Shown: positions 1-11,420 of the stretch, piece after piece
Numbering within the stretch: the stretch's first letter is position 1
Layout: each line of letters opens with the position of its first letter
Assembly (NCBI GenBank): GCA_015227615.1
Contig: JAALGZ010000007.1
Coordinates: 2,022,565-2,086,564 of the forward strand
Source: Labyrinthula sp. Ha
Taxonomy: Eukaryota; Sar; Bigyra; Labyrinthulida; Labyrinthulaceae
Length of the DNA: 64,000 nucleotides
Reading direction: 5' to 3'
Position numbers and translations under genes: made by a program
Notes under the pieces: generated by a model
The model's input: only the letters and a program-made list of their open reading frames with translations
What the model was told of the DNA's origin: nothing
Database searches by the model: none

Positions 1-1047
1 ACAACGAAAACCTTTTTGAAGTAACACCAGTCGACATGACTTTATGCAGTTTCCTATAGCAGAACTTATTCGCTGGATTCAAGTTGGTGAATATCATAGC
101 TTTGGTGCTTCTGTGAGCTACGCTCTTTTTTGTGCAGTAGACTGAAGTTTTCTATTCTTATTAATTTCGTGTGAAGTATTCTTTTGATGGGACTCTTTTT
201 TAATTAAAGACGATATGTTTGCTAATGCAAATTAATTGTATTGTTGGGGTGAAAAAAATGTAGAATAGATGCAATGAGACTTATTCTGGTTAAAAGTGTC
301 AAGTGTTTGTCTTTAGAAGAAAGTATTGGTGTATATACTTTTGGTCTTAGCCATAACATGCTGTAGAAATGAAACTTGATAGAAAATGTTCATAATCTTC
401 AGCCATATATGGCGGTGTCCCTTATCGAGACGACTGGTGCAGCTCTTACTTAAGAAAGGTCTCTCTAGCCTTTATACTGCGACAGCCCGCTTTTCCCTCT
501 AGATAAATAACATTCTTTATAAATATATTCCACGGTTTCTAAGTTAACATTAGGAAATTGATGGTAAGCTCTCAATGGGTGCTAGTTAATGTTCTAGAAC
601 TCTACTGAACATACTTGAACCCATTTAGGTGACATAATAAGCCCAATCACTTGCTTTCCTACTTTTTTTTGGTAAGTAGGAGTATATTCTGCTTTATAGG
701 AATCTATATTTGCAAGTTTGTTCCTAAGTTGAAAGTTGCTTTTATGGTATTTTAGGTTAAAACTACACTTCCTAGTTTCCTTAAAAGTAGGTTATAATGC
801 ATTCACTGCCGTGTAACCTCAAAGTTTAATTGAAAAACTCAAATCAAAAGTTCTGGTATTTTACTCAATAAGAACACTGGTCTGCAAAAAATAAATCTGT
901 ATACAACCCGGAGGAATTATAGTACATTCTTGAATGAAAGCCTTTGCTAGGGCCAAAATCGTAGGACTTAAATCTTCCAGTGATGTTAAATTTTTCAAAT
1001 GATGAGTTGCTGCAATAGGCAGTTAACCTTGAGTGCTACATTATATA
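1..1047. other. Intergenic DNA, nothing recognised
   Basis: AT-rich sequence with many stops in all frames. I see no domain, RNA gene or repeat shared with the rest of the window. Confidence 0.5.
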
Positions 1048-1269
1048 ATGTTACCAATCGTAGATACCCCACTCATAAAAGCACTAGAAAAAGGTCATAC
1101 ACTACCAATGTTTGATGGAAAATACTTCGAGACTTTGGAGAGAGCTGTGACCTCCTCACTAAGCTCAAGGAGAAAAGGGACTGAGCCAACAGAGTTGTTG
1201 GAAAGAATTAACGAAAAACAAGTTGAGCTAAAAGAAGATGATGAAAAGCAAGTGCTTGCAAATTATTAA
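1048..1269 (+). CDS. Hypothetical small protein or exon
   Basis: A 73-codon frame starting at the ATG at 1048 (open slightly further upstream) and ending in TAA. The product is hydrophilic, with an acidic and lysine-rich C-terminal third that could form a helix. I do not recognise a family. It lies 200 bp outside the 3' LTR of the copia element and on the opposite strand. Because genes here are split by tiny introns, it could also be a last exon of a longer gene. A chance open frame is equally possible. Confidence 0.25.
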   Translation: MLPIVDTPLIKALEKGHTLPMFDGKYFETLERAVTSSLSSRRKGTEPTELLERINEKQVELKEDDEKQVLANY

Positions 1270-1471
1270 AGTTCAATTTTATGGTTGTGCCACCACTCTT
1301 AACACATTGTTAGGAAGCATAGAATATAAAGCTTCTCTCATTTTAGAACTCTTTTGTTACAAGGTTTTCAACTTTTACACCTCAGAAGCTAATTAAAGTG
1401 ACCTCACTTCGTAAACTCAGAAAATATTCGCTAATTACACATGTAATAACTCTTTCTATCTCTAAGATAAT

Positions 1472-1581
1472 TGTTGTAGTAAGTCTTTGGTTTTCTAGAG
1501 AAATTCTAAGTAAGTTAGTTCCTCTGTCCTAAACAGTCAATAGTACTGAAGACTGCAAGTTACTCACTAGCAAGCACAACA
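1472..1581 (-). repeat. 3' LTR of the copia element
   Basis: 110-bp direct repeat of 5563-5672. On the plus strand it starts TGTTGTAGTAAGTC and ends GCACAACA. It is very short for an LTR of this superfamily. The pol frame terminates inside it (TAA at 1560-1562). Confidence 0.88.
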
Positions 1582-1706
1582 TCCTCTTCTTCCTCTGTAC
1601 TGTTCTTTTTAGCACATGTCTTCATTAAAGCATCTCTGTGAATATTTAACTTCGAAAATCCCAATACTTTGGTGAACATGTCGGCCTGCAACTCATTAGT
1701 GTTTTT

Positions 1707-3254
1707 CTAACTAAGATTAATCTTTCCCATGTTAATCAACTCTTGCACAACATGAAACTTTAACTCAATGTGCTTGGTTCTGTCAAGACTTATTTTGGAG
1801 CTTCCAATTAAGATTGCTCCCATGTTGTCATTGTAAACATTGATTGGCTTCGTGTACTCCAACTCAAGAAACTCTAGAACATTAGCGATGTACCTGAGTG
1901 GTTTGGTAGCTTCTGCAATTCCAATGTACTCTGCCTCCGTAGATGACATTGCTGTTAACGGTTCCAACTTAGATCTGTACAAAATGGGTGCATTGTTAAC
2001 CTTGATCAAGTAGCCGTAAACTGATTTCTTCTTAGGTCCCATTGCAAATGATGCATCAACCTCCATTTCAAGCTTTAGGACGTCCTTACTATTGGTTTTG
2101 TAACACAGGCTCAAGTTCTTTGTGTCTACCAAGTACTTCATCACACGTCTAACTAGCTTCAAATCAGTCGTCGTAGCACATGAAGTTCTTCTACTCATTG
2201 CATGAACAGCAAAACAAATGTCAGGTCTAGTTCCTAAAGCAATGTGCAGCAAGCTTCCTAGAACCGATTGAAAAGGTCTAAGATCTGCTAGTTTTTTGCC
2301 TGAGGCATTCTCTAACTTAAGATTCTCTTGTAGTGGTACTTTAACACTCCTCTTCTCAAGATCAACTACCGCTTCAACTTTCTCAATCTTCATTGGTTGA
2401 TGAACATGAATGCCTTCTCTAGTGTATTTCAACACGAGTCGAAAAAACATCCTTGGATTTAACTCTTTTCTTACCTCAAATCGTTGTTCCACCTGTTGCT
2501 CAAACTCATCCAACTGCAAATTATTCTTTCCAATGTGTAGGATGTCATCAACAAACAAACACAAAAACATTTTGTTTCGTTGGTACAGACATGGATCTAC
2601 AGGGCAATTGACAAACCCAAGTTTTTTTAGAAACTCATCAATGCGAACATTCCAATTCCTAGGTAAACTTCGAAGGCCATAGGTTGAGAATGTAGTTCTC
2701 CAACAGTTGCTGTCATAATTCTTAGGATGTTCAGCAGGGAGTCTTAAGTAAATCTCTTTCTCAGACTTTCCGTAGAGGTAAGCATTTTTCACATCCAAAC
2801 TTCTGATCTTCCAACCCTTCGATGCAGCAACTGAGATCAACAACCTTACAATCTCCAAATGACCTGTTGGGGCGTAGTTGTCTTCATCGTCAGCAGGTTT
2901 CACCAGATCACCTCTTACTGCAAGTGTAACTTTCTTTCTCCCACTGTCTTTGATGGTGAACAGCTCTTTCAATGGCAATGGTTTCACACCGACAGGAACA
3001 TCTCGCAACTGGACAATATCAAACTCGCCGATGCATTCCAAACTTTCAACTTCTTGGTTGTACGCTTTTAACCATTCAGTTGCATCTTTTCTTCCAGTGA
3101 TTTGCGCAAAATTTTTAGGAGGAAGCTGTTCAAGAGCCTTAGCAGTAAATCCAACAGCATTGCGAACCCGTTTCCCTTCAACTACGTTACCTGCATCAAT
3201 TTCTGACCATCTAGGCCCAATTGGCACACTCTGAGGCGTTAATTCATTAGTTGA
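1707..3254 (-). pseudogene. Copia reverse transcriptase-RNase H region
   Basis: This part copies element RNA into DNA and removes the RNA strand. Visible RT landmarks are the LDVKNAYLYG block, the catalytic LFVDDILHIGK block (the YVDD-type box, here FVDD) and the downstream FQSVLGSLLHIA block. RNase H shows MEVDASF, SSTEAEY and a late RTKHIELK motif, in the expected order. The frame is continuous with integrase apart from a TAA at 3255-3257. A TAG at 1707-1709 cuts it short, yet the same frame continues to 1560 through ELQADMFTKVL, the usual end of copia RNase H. The protein is therefore nearly complete but interrupted. Confidence 0.88.
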
Positions 3255-4367
3255 TTAGTGTGTTTCACTTTCCTCTTCTTCTTGAAGTGCACCAGTCTCG
3301 GCATCCACATCATTTGGCTCAATTAAGCTAAATTCCGTATGCGTTTTTCCTGAAACTGCTTCATTTTCGATGACCCGTTTGAAAAACCGACCAGACCGTG
3401 CAGTTCCTACTTTCTTAGTGTCTAGCCAGTAGACCAAGTACTCCCTGCCCTTGTAACCCAAGAAGATTGCCTTTCTTCCTTTCATTTTACCTTTCTTCTG
3501 CTGTTTTCCAGATCTAGCTGCACCCAATCTTCCAAACTCAAAGAGATGATCAACTTGAGGTTTTCGTAGGTACATTAACTCAAAAGGGGCCTTCGCTTCC
3601 GGAGTTAAACGAGAAAATTGTCTGTTGTGCAAGTAAGTAAAACAATTAGCAGCGTAAGGCCAGTAATCAGCTGTCAATCCAGAGTCAATGAGAAGCACTT
3701 TGTAGCCATCCTGCAATGTGCGATTCCAACGTTCCACTGTCCCATTCGCCGAGGGATGGTACATTGGTGAGACATCATGAACTACTCCCAGGTTCTCAAA
3801 TTCTTCCTTCAGTGATGAGTTAACAAACTCATTTCCTTGATCCGTCTTAAAGTTGATCAGCTTCCTAGATGTCAAATTGTTCATTTTCTTCAACCAAGCC
3901 TTAATCACCTCAGTTACTTGTGATTTCTTGCAAATGCAAAACGTACACGTATACTTAGTGTAGTCATCAACAAGAGTTAGCATGAATCTAAACCCACCTT
4001 TTCCGGTTGGCAACGGTCCAACAAGATCTGCATGAACTTTTTCAAATCTTCTAGTTGCTTTGAACTTGTGCACTTTTGTCGTACAAGGGATCATCTTTTC
4101 AGACAACTTTCCTAAGTCACACTCTAAGCATTGATTCCATTTCTTGAACGTTTCTTTTGGAAGTCCATCAACCAATCCATGCTTCTGCATCTCCATCATT
4201 GTCTGGTAAGATGGATGTCCAAGCTTACGATGCCACTCCATGGTTGCGTCAGGTGTCGACCCTAGCTTCACAACATTAGTTTTGACTGTAAATGACAACC
4301 AGTACAACTTGTTTTGACCTCTTTTAGCAACCAACTTATGGGTTTTTGTTTCATCAACAATCTCAGC
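3255..4367 (-). pseudogene. Copia GAG-pre-integrase and integrase region
   Basis: Integrase inserts the DNA copy into the host genome. The region opens with a GAG-pre-integrase zinc-binding segment (WHRKLGHPS and a later CLECDLGK). The DDE core follows: HADLVGPLP and LVDDYTKY (first D), FKTDQGNEF (second D) and YHPSANGTVERWNRTL (catalytic E). It shares frame with the neighbouring regions. TGA at 4368-4370 separates it from protease and TAA at 3255-3257 from RT. With both stops it could not give a full polyprotein without readthrough. Confidence 0.88.
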
Positions 4368-4634
4368 TCAATCCTTCACAAACATAGTGGACCAACCCTT
4401 GTCTGCTAACAAGCCTGTGGAAACAACCATGTTTTGGTTTAAGTTCTCATCGAAAGCAACATTTTTATGTCTTACACTCAATCCAGTTTCTGTTAATCCT
4501 ACAAAGTCTCCAATGTAATTTACAAGAACAAATCCTGACAACGTCTCAACAACTAAAGGTTCTTTAAGGCGTCTTAAGTTTGTCATTAGCTCTTTTCTTC
4601 AGTACACATGAAGAGTAGCACCAGAATCTAATCA
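4368..4634 (-). pseudogene. Copia aspartic protease region with in-frame stops
   Basis: The retroviral-type aspartic protease that cleaves the Gag-Pol polyprotein. The catalytic LDSGATLH motif is readable at about 4606-4631. It is bracketed by TGA at 4632-4634 and TGA at 4599-4601, and another TGA ends the region at 4368-4370. These three stops in about 270 bases make protease the most damaged part of the element. Confidence 0.75.
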
Positions 4635-5531
4635 AAAATGGATTTCATTTGACTTCTGAGTACCACCATGAGCTCCAATTAAGCAAATCTCTGTTTTTTC
4701 GTATAGGCCTAAACCACTAAGATCATCCGCTTCTTTAGTGGAACAAGCTTTCTTCACTTGTTCCTTTTTCTTGTTAGGGCAGTTGAAACTTTTGTGGCCA
4801 GTTTTCTTAAAGTTCCAGCAACATGGACATCTAAACTTGAGATGACCTTCTTTCTTACAAATCGGGCACTTTTTCTTCTTAATGCTTTGCTTAACTGGAG
4901 CAGCACTTGTAACTTGCGCCTTCAACACAGCTCTAGTGTCACGCAGACTACTCAACACAGTAGCTCTTTGCATTACTTTAACCAAAATTTTTTTCATGTC
5001 GTAAGAATTGTCATCACTCCTGAACATCTTTTCTGTACGAATGTTCAACACTAGTTCATTAAACTCTGCTGGTAGCAAGGAAAACAACTTCAAAGCCTGT
5101 TGAGAGTTCGAAACACTCCCCCCTGCCTGCTTCAGTTTCTTAACAGCAACCTTAAATTTGGTTACTGTCAGAAGAACATCTGGTCCAGCCTCAAGTTGCT
5201 CTAACTCACGCTCAGCTTCTTGCAGTTTTACCTCCTCGGAAGTTACACAAACCAACTGAAGTTCTTTCCAAGCCTCTTGAACACTTTCAAACATTAAACA
5301 AAGATCTTCTAAATCTCCCCCAACACACCTTACTAGGTCACTAAACGCTCTAGCTGCCTGTCTCTCAAACTTTTCAAACTCTTTGGGATCTTCTGGTACA
5401 GTTCTGGCACCAGTCACAGTCCCCCAAGTTGCCGTAAGACTAAAGTGCAGCTTCATCTTCTTCGCCCACGTGGCGTAGTTTTTGGCGTCTGTGAGTTTTG
5501 ACGGTAGTTCAACTTTTTGAGACAGTTCCAT
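4632..5531 (-). CDS. Copia Gag-like protein, 299 residues
   Basis: Gag packages element RNA into virus-like particles. The N-terminal two thirds resemble the copia UBN2/Gag fold (NYATWAKKMKLHF, then helical segments). Near residues 222-250 lies a CCHC zinc knuckle (CPICKKEGHLKFRC), followed by a second knuckle missing one cysteine (CWNFKKTGHKSFNC). The start ATG at 5531 is 32 bp inside the 5' LTR. The frame is open until the TGA before protease. Confidence 0.82.
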   Translation of the reverse strand: MELSQKVELPSKLTDAKNYATWAKKMKLHFSLTATWGTVTGARTVPEDPKEFEKFERQAARAFSDLVRCVGGDLEDLCLMFESVQEAWKELQLVCVTSEEVKLQEAERELEQLEAGPDVLLTVTKFKVAVKKLKQAGGSVSNSQQALKLFSLLPAEFNELVLNIRTEKMFRSDDNSYDMKKILVKVMQRATVLSSLRDTRAVLKAQVTSAAPVKQSIKKKKCPICKKEGHLKFRCPCCWNFKKTGHKSFNCPNKKKEQVKKACSTKEADDLSGLGLYEKTEICLIGAHGGTQKSNEIHF

Positions 5532-5562
5532 GTATTTCTGCGTTTCGTTTAGGCTCTTAACC

Positions 5563-5672
5563 TGCTGTAGTAAGTCTTTGGTTTTCTAGAGAAATGTTTA
5601 GTCAGTTAGTTACTCTGTCCTAAACAGCCAAAAGTACTGAAAACTACAGGTTACTCACTAGCAACCACAACA
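5563..5672 (-). repeat. 5' LTR of the copia element
   Basis: Partner of 1472-1581, same length, TG...CA bounded. It should carry the element's promoter; I see no clear TATA box within 110 bp. Confidence 0.88.
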
Positions 5673-8600
5673 AGAATGTTAATTACAGCTTACTTTAGCA
5701 TATGTTTTAAGTAGTAGCTGTAGAGCTCGATATCTGAGCAACTGTCGTTTTCTTCATCAGAAAATTCGAATAGGTTATTAGAAAACTATTTCCATTCATA
5801 GCACTGTCCATTCTTAAGTATTAACATAGGTTGTTGTTTTTTTCCTTTATGATTAAATTGTTTGTAGTAGCAGAGCATTGTGAATGGACTATTTCAGCAT
5901 TTTTTCAAGCCATAAAATGAAAATTTAAGTTAGATAAGGTTACAAGTTTCTGTGCCTTTCTGCAGCGCTTCTTCATCTTTTGGTTCCAACTGAAGCAATT
6001 TTTCATGATGCAGTAGTCTCATTAGTACGAATGATACATCTAATCCATCAAAACAAAAAGAAAGTGCACAATTTCAAGCTCCGAGGCATTATTGTTGAAT
6101 AGCTCGTTTATCTTCCTAAAACATTATTAAATATTGAGTCTGGTTCTGATCAGAATACACCACATACCTACGTAAACCAATAATAAATACTAACCTTCAA
6201 CAATTATCCGATCACATCGACTCTTAACTCTCTCATTCAAATGGCAAGCTCAGAGATTCAGTGTCTAGGGTAACATTTCCCAAGATAAGTTAGTAACCCT
6301 GAGACATTATCCAAAGGATTTTATATCGAGAACAAATTTGAATTCTCAAGCTCATGGAGGAGTGGACATTTCGCTCATTCCAGCCACTTCTCGCTAGCCT
6401 TTATTAGTGGTGATTTAGAGTGATAAAAGTTTTTGATTGAGGATTTGAGGATATTTAGAATCAAACTCACTCTAGGAAAAGTTTTCAAGTTTGGAGAAAA
6501 TTAAGTCATGAACCTCAGACTTCCCAAAGATCTTCACGAACACTTAAGAGTTTCTCAACTAATTCCCCATTAAACATTATGTGAAGGATCGCCTAGTTTT
6601 TGACCAAAACCCTTAAGACTAGGACTCAGACCCCATTGAAAATTTAGTTCTGCCTCCTAGTTCGGAGAAAAGAGAATTACGCATTATTAGTATTCTAATA
6701 ACGCAAGAGAAGACTCATAGAATGGGCATGTTATTTTCTGCGCCGGTGTCAACCAAAACTGCCTACAGTGGTCCTCAAAACAATGATCAGGAACAGCACT
6801 TGAGGAAAGGCACTTCATTTCGCCTAAATTCTTGGAACCCAGCGAAGAAAGATCCTTCCTGCTAAATTTTAAACCCAAACGACCATCTTGACAAACTTTT
6901 AAATGCACTCATCAGTTCAGTAAACCTGCAGCTGTTCCTTCAAGGTTATTCAAACTTTATACATCTATTGATGCCAAGGAAATGTAAAGTATTTCTTCAA
7001 AGAAAATCTTTTTAAGCTTAATTGAGCAGGCCATCTTTTTTAAACTAATCTCAACCTCTTCAGACCCTCTACACCAGCACGCATTAGCTTTTTCTCTTCA
7101 GATGCAGAAAGCCCCTCAATAACTCAGTGATGAGAGTGACAACATATGTCTTTCTTGCTACTACAGAAACCTTGGTAAGCATCATCAAAGCTTACTACAG
7201 CCATTGAGCAAAGATACTGATTTTTGTCGCCCATGAAGAAAGCTTTAAGGTCTTGGTAGCCGTAAATGCGTTAAGGAATTATCCACACCACAATGAGTTA
7301 ACATCAAATTCGCTGTTTCCAAGTTCCCATCATATATAAAAATTCTTTACACCGAAGCGGTTAACTAGTAAACATCTTTGTGGACACATTTGCCCACTAA
7401 CCCTTTTCTAACTCCATTAAGCTAAAATTTAAGAGGTTCAAATCTGCGAATTTCTAACATTATGCATATATCTCCATATCAACCTCAAGAGTCCCTCTTA
7501 GATGTGTATATGGTTAAGAGAATTCAGGAGCTTTAATAGAGGAATGTTTGGGTTTGAGCATCTTCAAAAAAGATAAAAAAAATTCTGGGATCCAAGAATT
7601 TTGGTGAAATCGAGTGGATTTTATTAAATGTAGTTTTTATTAGTATATCAGTGACCGCATTGGCACATGTTTAATGACACTGTCTAGGAAACATCATTCG
7701 CCGTAAAGTGGCTGTTGCAGAGTCATATGATCATTTTCATTAAGTTTGTGAACCTTCTAAATAATGAATCCCACGTCTTTACTTTGTATGGTCTACAACA
7801 TCACACTAAGAGCCTTAAACAGATAATTCTGTTAAAGTTCTTGATAACTTACTAGATGGCTTTGAAGGAATTAGAGTATTTGTTCTCAGTTTCTAAGAAC
7901 TTTTTATTCTCATGGTAGATGATAGGCCATCCTTTCTGCTTTTAAAACTCTGCCAGCTAATGTAGGTTGACACTATGTAAAAAGTGAACTTTATTTGTGG
8001 AATCATACATGCCAAGGAAATGGATATGCTCAAGATTCTAAACTACCGCATGTTATGAACTAGGGAATGGCAAGGAACATCATACGCGAGCAGTCAACTG
8101 GGGAGAGTTAAGTGACCCTTACAGTCTAGTTTTTAAAAGTATCACCAACACCTTCAATTTTCGCAAAAAGTTCGCGGAAATCTGAAAGCTGGTTAGAATT
8201 TCATGCAATATTCTCAAAGTCCATTTTAAATGTCAATGAAGAATCTGAGCGGGACATTTAGTTATGATAAATACCTTTCCTTGTTTTCTTCCTTTTACTA
8301 AAAACCTATACATTTTCCAATAAGCTGTGGCTTTTGTTGTGCCTAGGAAACTTTTTTGTTAAGAGTTGTTAACAGCTGCCGACTGCTGGCTGTAAAACTA
8401 TGATAAGAGCAGAGTATTGTAAGAATTTACTATAGCTGAAACTTTATAACACTTTATATCTTCAAGATGCGCAATGGCTTTTTAATATTTCTTTCCTTCT
8501 CCTAGTCTACGTAACTTAGCTTGCCAACCAAGAGTCTATGAGCTTTACAAAAGTTTGTTGTCTGAAAATATACTTGTGCACTGACCTTTAATGAAACCCC

Positions 8601-10040
8601 AAAGGTCTCTTCATTTATGGGCTTATTGTGGCATAAATGTTTAACTTTCATTTTCTTCAATACTATTGGAACAAATGTGGAATCCTTTCTACGATAATTG
8701 TTGGATAAATACAAGTGTATTAACTGTTTGACTTGTCAAACCAAAGGCGATATAAAACAATTTGAGAAGCTGCATATAATGTTTTAATGTTCAACAGTTA
8801 TCCTTGCTGAGTGAACGAAACTCTTATTTCACATGCTAAATGTTGAAAGTTTCCATCCACAAGAGGATACTGTAACATGGTAGATTAGATCCTTAATTGA
8901 TGCTATTGATCAACTAGATATCAGCCTTTCTACGTTTTTTTCATTTTACCTGAAATTTTTCAGTGCGTAATTTAGTTGGTGCTCCTCCCAATATTTTAAA
9001 GGTAAAATTTGCACAATAAATATGGTAAGTATATCACAGACACAAAACCTTGAAGAAAAGGCAAGAAATTCCCCAAAGATTAGGAATAGAAATAAAATTT
9101 GAGTAAAGCAACAACCCTTACTTAAAGTCTTGAGTGATTGGTCAAGTTTCTAAACCCGTACGATAAGTTAGTGGATAGAATATTAAGAACAAGGTCATTC
9201 TTCAATTAAAAACCACAAGAATGGTAGTTGCCACACAGCATTTGGATCTACTGCACAAACTTGCTGTATAATATTATGCATATTCATGCCCAAAAAATGA
9301 TAGATAAGACTGAAATATATCTACCTTCTTAGAAGGAGCTGATATTTTACATTGTTTGTTCGAATTCCTAATGAAAGTCTAGATTTGGGGAGCTGGCAAC
9401 CAGTGGAAAAGAGATAACCTATATACCAGGAAAATTCTCAGAATCTATTACAAACTTAGTTGCGTTACAGCTTCAAGAGCACTAATGAGAAAACTTTACC
9501 TGTAGAATGTTGGAACAAAATTCTTGAATTTTGTAAATATTCAAATAATTCTAATTAGATTCTTGATTATCAACAAAAATATGGGATTTTGGCTCGTAGA
9601 GAATGAATCTGAGTTTAGTTCCATCATCATCTCATTATAATATTGGATCTAATGTTACAAAAAGGTTTAATTTACTCTCGCACAATATGTAAACTTTCAT
9701 AAAATTATCCCATGGCCCGGAACCAAAGCGGCAGTACTGTATAGTTGAGTCAGGTGACCTATTCCTGCAGGTGTTGAGGTTGTGCAAAAATAATACAATA
9801 TTTTTTTTGCATCATTTGTAGAAAGACCATGTAGGTCAATTTTGCACTGATTATCAATAAAAAATATCACCAATAGCTTTGTTGACAAAGTATGAATGGA
9901 TCAAATCTGACCCCTATTCCTAATCGTCTGGCATTTTTATCATTTTCTACTAAGAAACTTAAACACAATGCCGTATTACCACGTAAAGCTAGATACGAAG
10001 GTCAAAATAGAAAGCTCTGGGTACAGCACTGACCAAGACC
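5673..10040. other. 4.4-kb gene desert
   Basis: Only short frames below 75 codons, with no recognisable motif or plausible exon chain. No repeat of other parts of the window was noticed. Confidence 0.55.
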
Positions 10041-10839
10041 ATGAAAGGAACAAAGGTGCTGCTGTTTGATATTGATGATACCTTATATAAAGATTCATCT
10101 GGGTTCACTAAACATAGAAACGGAGATGTAGCTGTTGAGTTCATGCAGAAGCATCTCGGATTCACAGAAAGAGATGAAGCAAGGACTCTTAGAGAAGCCT
10201 ATTTTGAAAAATACCATTCCACTTTCAAATCACTCTCTGTCGCCGACAAGGAAGGAAAGCTACCAAAGTATACTTATTATATATTTTATATTTCAGTGGA
10301 TATCAGTTTAGAACAGAAGAAGATCAAATGAAGCTAGGTAAGTATTGGGCTGAGAATTCAGACTTTTCTTTGCTTCAAGATGAAAAGCACATACAAAAAC
10401 TTCAGGAATATCTAGAAAAGATCAAGAGCATTCCTTCTTTGGCCATTGTCGCCTTTACAAATGGCCCTAGAGAATATGCTTTGAAGGTGCTTGAAGTAAC
10501 TGCTACTTCCCACTTTATACATAGGTGCTCCGAATTGATAAATTCTTCCCCAAAGACAAAGTTTTTGCAGTTGAAGACTTGAAACCATTTTGCAAACCTG
10601 AAAAAGAAAGTTTTGACCTCGTATTCTCGAAGTTAACGGAGACCTCTGACAAAAAATACGAGTTTTCAGAATGCATGCTAATTGAAGATTCTGTCAAGAA
10701 TATAGAAACCGCAAAAATTCTTGGCCTTCAAACAGTGCTGATAGATGAACATGGTAAACATAGTTGTAAAGAAGCAAATTACACGTTTGAAACAGTCACT
10801 GATTTTCTAGATACCTTTGTATCCTCGGTCATTGAATAA
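10041..10839 (+). CDS. HAD-superfamily hydrolase, pyrimidine 5'-nucleotidase-like (SDT1/PHM8 type)
   Basis: Three exons, 10041-10267, 10297-10495 and 10525-10839, give 246 residues. Both introns (10268-10296 and 10496-10524) are 29 nt with GT-AG ends, and only their removal keeps the frame. HAD motifs are in order: I, FDIDDTLY near residue 9 (nucleophile and acid aspartates); II, FTNGP; III, the lysine in KPEKESF; IV, LIEDS. The cap insertion between motifs I and II is of the helical C1 type. Relatives dephosphorylate UMP/CMP or lysophosphatidate in the cytosol; the exact substrate is not readable from sequence. Stop is TAA. It converges on the gene ending at 10899 with 59 bp between them. 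Confidence 0.85.
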
Positions 10840-10898
10840 GACGTTGTAATAAGTCCCTTAGACAATTTTATTCATGGCTATTGCTTCTTAAATCGTTT

Positions 10899-11326
10899 CT
10901 AATTTTCAGGTTTAGCCAAAAAATATTTCTTCTTGAACGATGAGAGTTCTTCTTCAGAAAGATTCATCTCAGCTCCTTTCTTAACCTACAAGATTAGCAA
11001 AAAAGAATACTGGTTACCATCTCCTTAGCAGATATTTCAGGATTAGAATCTATAATTTCAAAAATTCTTTGAAAACTGCTTTGTTTTATGTACGATTTAG
11101 TTTCATCATCTTCCAATGTTCGCGCTCTAAAGAGTAAATTACTCGCATTTAACCCAGGCTCCGGGGAAATTACGGGTTTGACGTGTAATTGATTCATTCT
11201 TGCTTCTAAATTTTTGTTCTCTTCACGTTCATCATCTTGTGAAGTATTGGAAAAGCCTCTAACCCATCCTGTTCGATGGAGATGAAGTATGTTTCTCTTT
11301 ATAAGTTTGTTCATTCTTGACTTCAA
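10899..11326 (-). CDS. Small protein of unknown function, probably mitochondrial
   Basis: Two exons (11326-11018 and 10985-10899) joined across a 32-nt GT-AG intron at 10986-11017 give 131 residues, ending in TAG. Without splicing the frame ends within the intron. The first 25 residues are rich in Arg/Lys and free of acidic residues (RMNKLIKRNILHLHRTGWVR), like a mitochondrial presequence. The rest is a charged, helical domain with KKGAEMNLSEEELSSF near the end. No family recognised. Its start is 94 bp from the divergent start at 11421, so they probably share a promoter region. A second in-frame ATG lies at 11314. Confidence 0.6.
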
Positions 11327-11420
11327 AATACAATGTTGTATTACTATAGATTTTTGCTATTCTTTTAATTCCTGAATAGTTTTGTCTTATTACACCTGTG
11401 AAAATAGATTTCTTGATGAA

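Larger units (their letters stand above)
1472..5672 (-). mobile_element. Ty1/copia LTR retrotransposon, full length but decayed
   Basis: The element reads on the minus strand: LTR, gag, protease, integrase, reverse transcriptase, RNase H, LTR. That order (integrase before RT) defines the Ty1/copia superfamily. Both LTRs are 110 bp and have TGTTG/CAACA-like ends. A purine-rich polypurine tract lies just inside the 3' LTR (about 1582-1597 on the plus strand, read as AGAGGAAGAAGAGGA on the minus). Next to the 5' LTR the minus strand begins GGTTAAGAGCC, which loosely resembles an initiator-Met tRNA primer site. Flanking bases are ATAAT and AGAAT, a possible 5-bp target duplication with one mismatch. 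All coding parts share one reading frame, broken by a few stops, so it was a single gag-pol frame. The LTRs differ at about 12 of 110 sites, so the insertion is old. Confidence 0.9.

Noticed and set aside
9352-9380. TTCGAATTC resembling a tRNA B box.
   Set aside because: No A box or cloverleaf around it.
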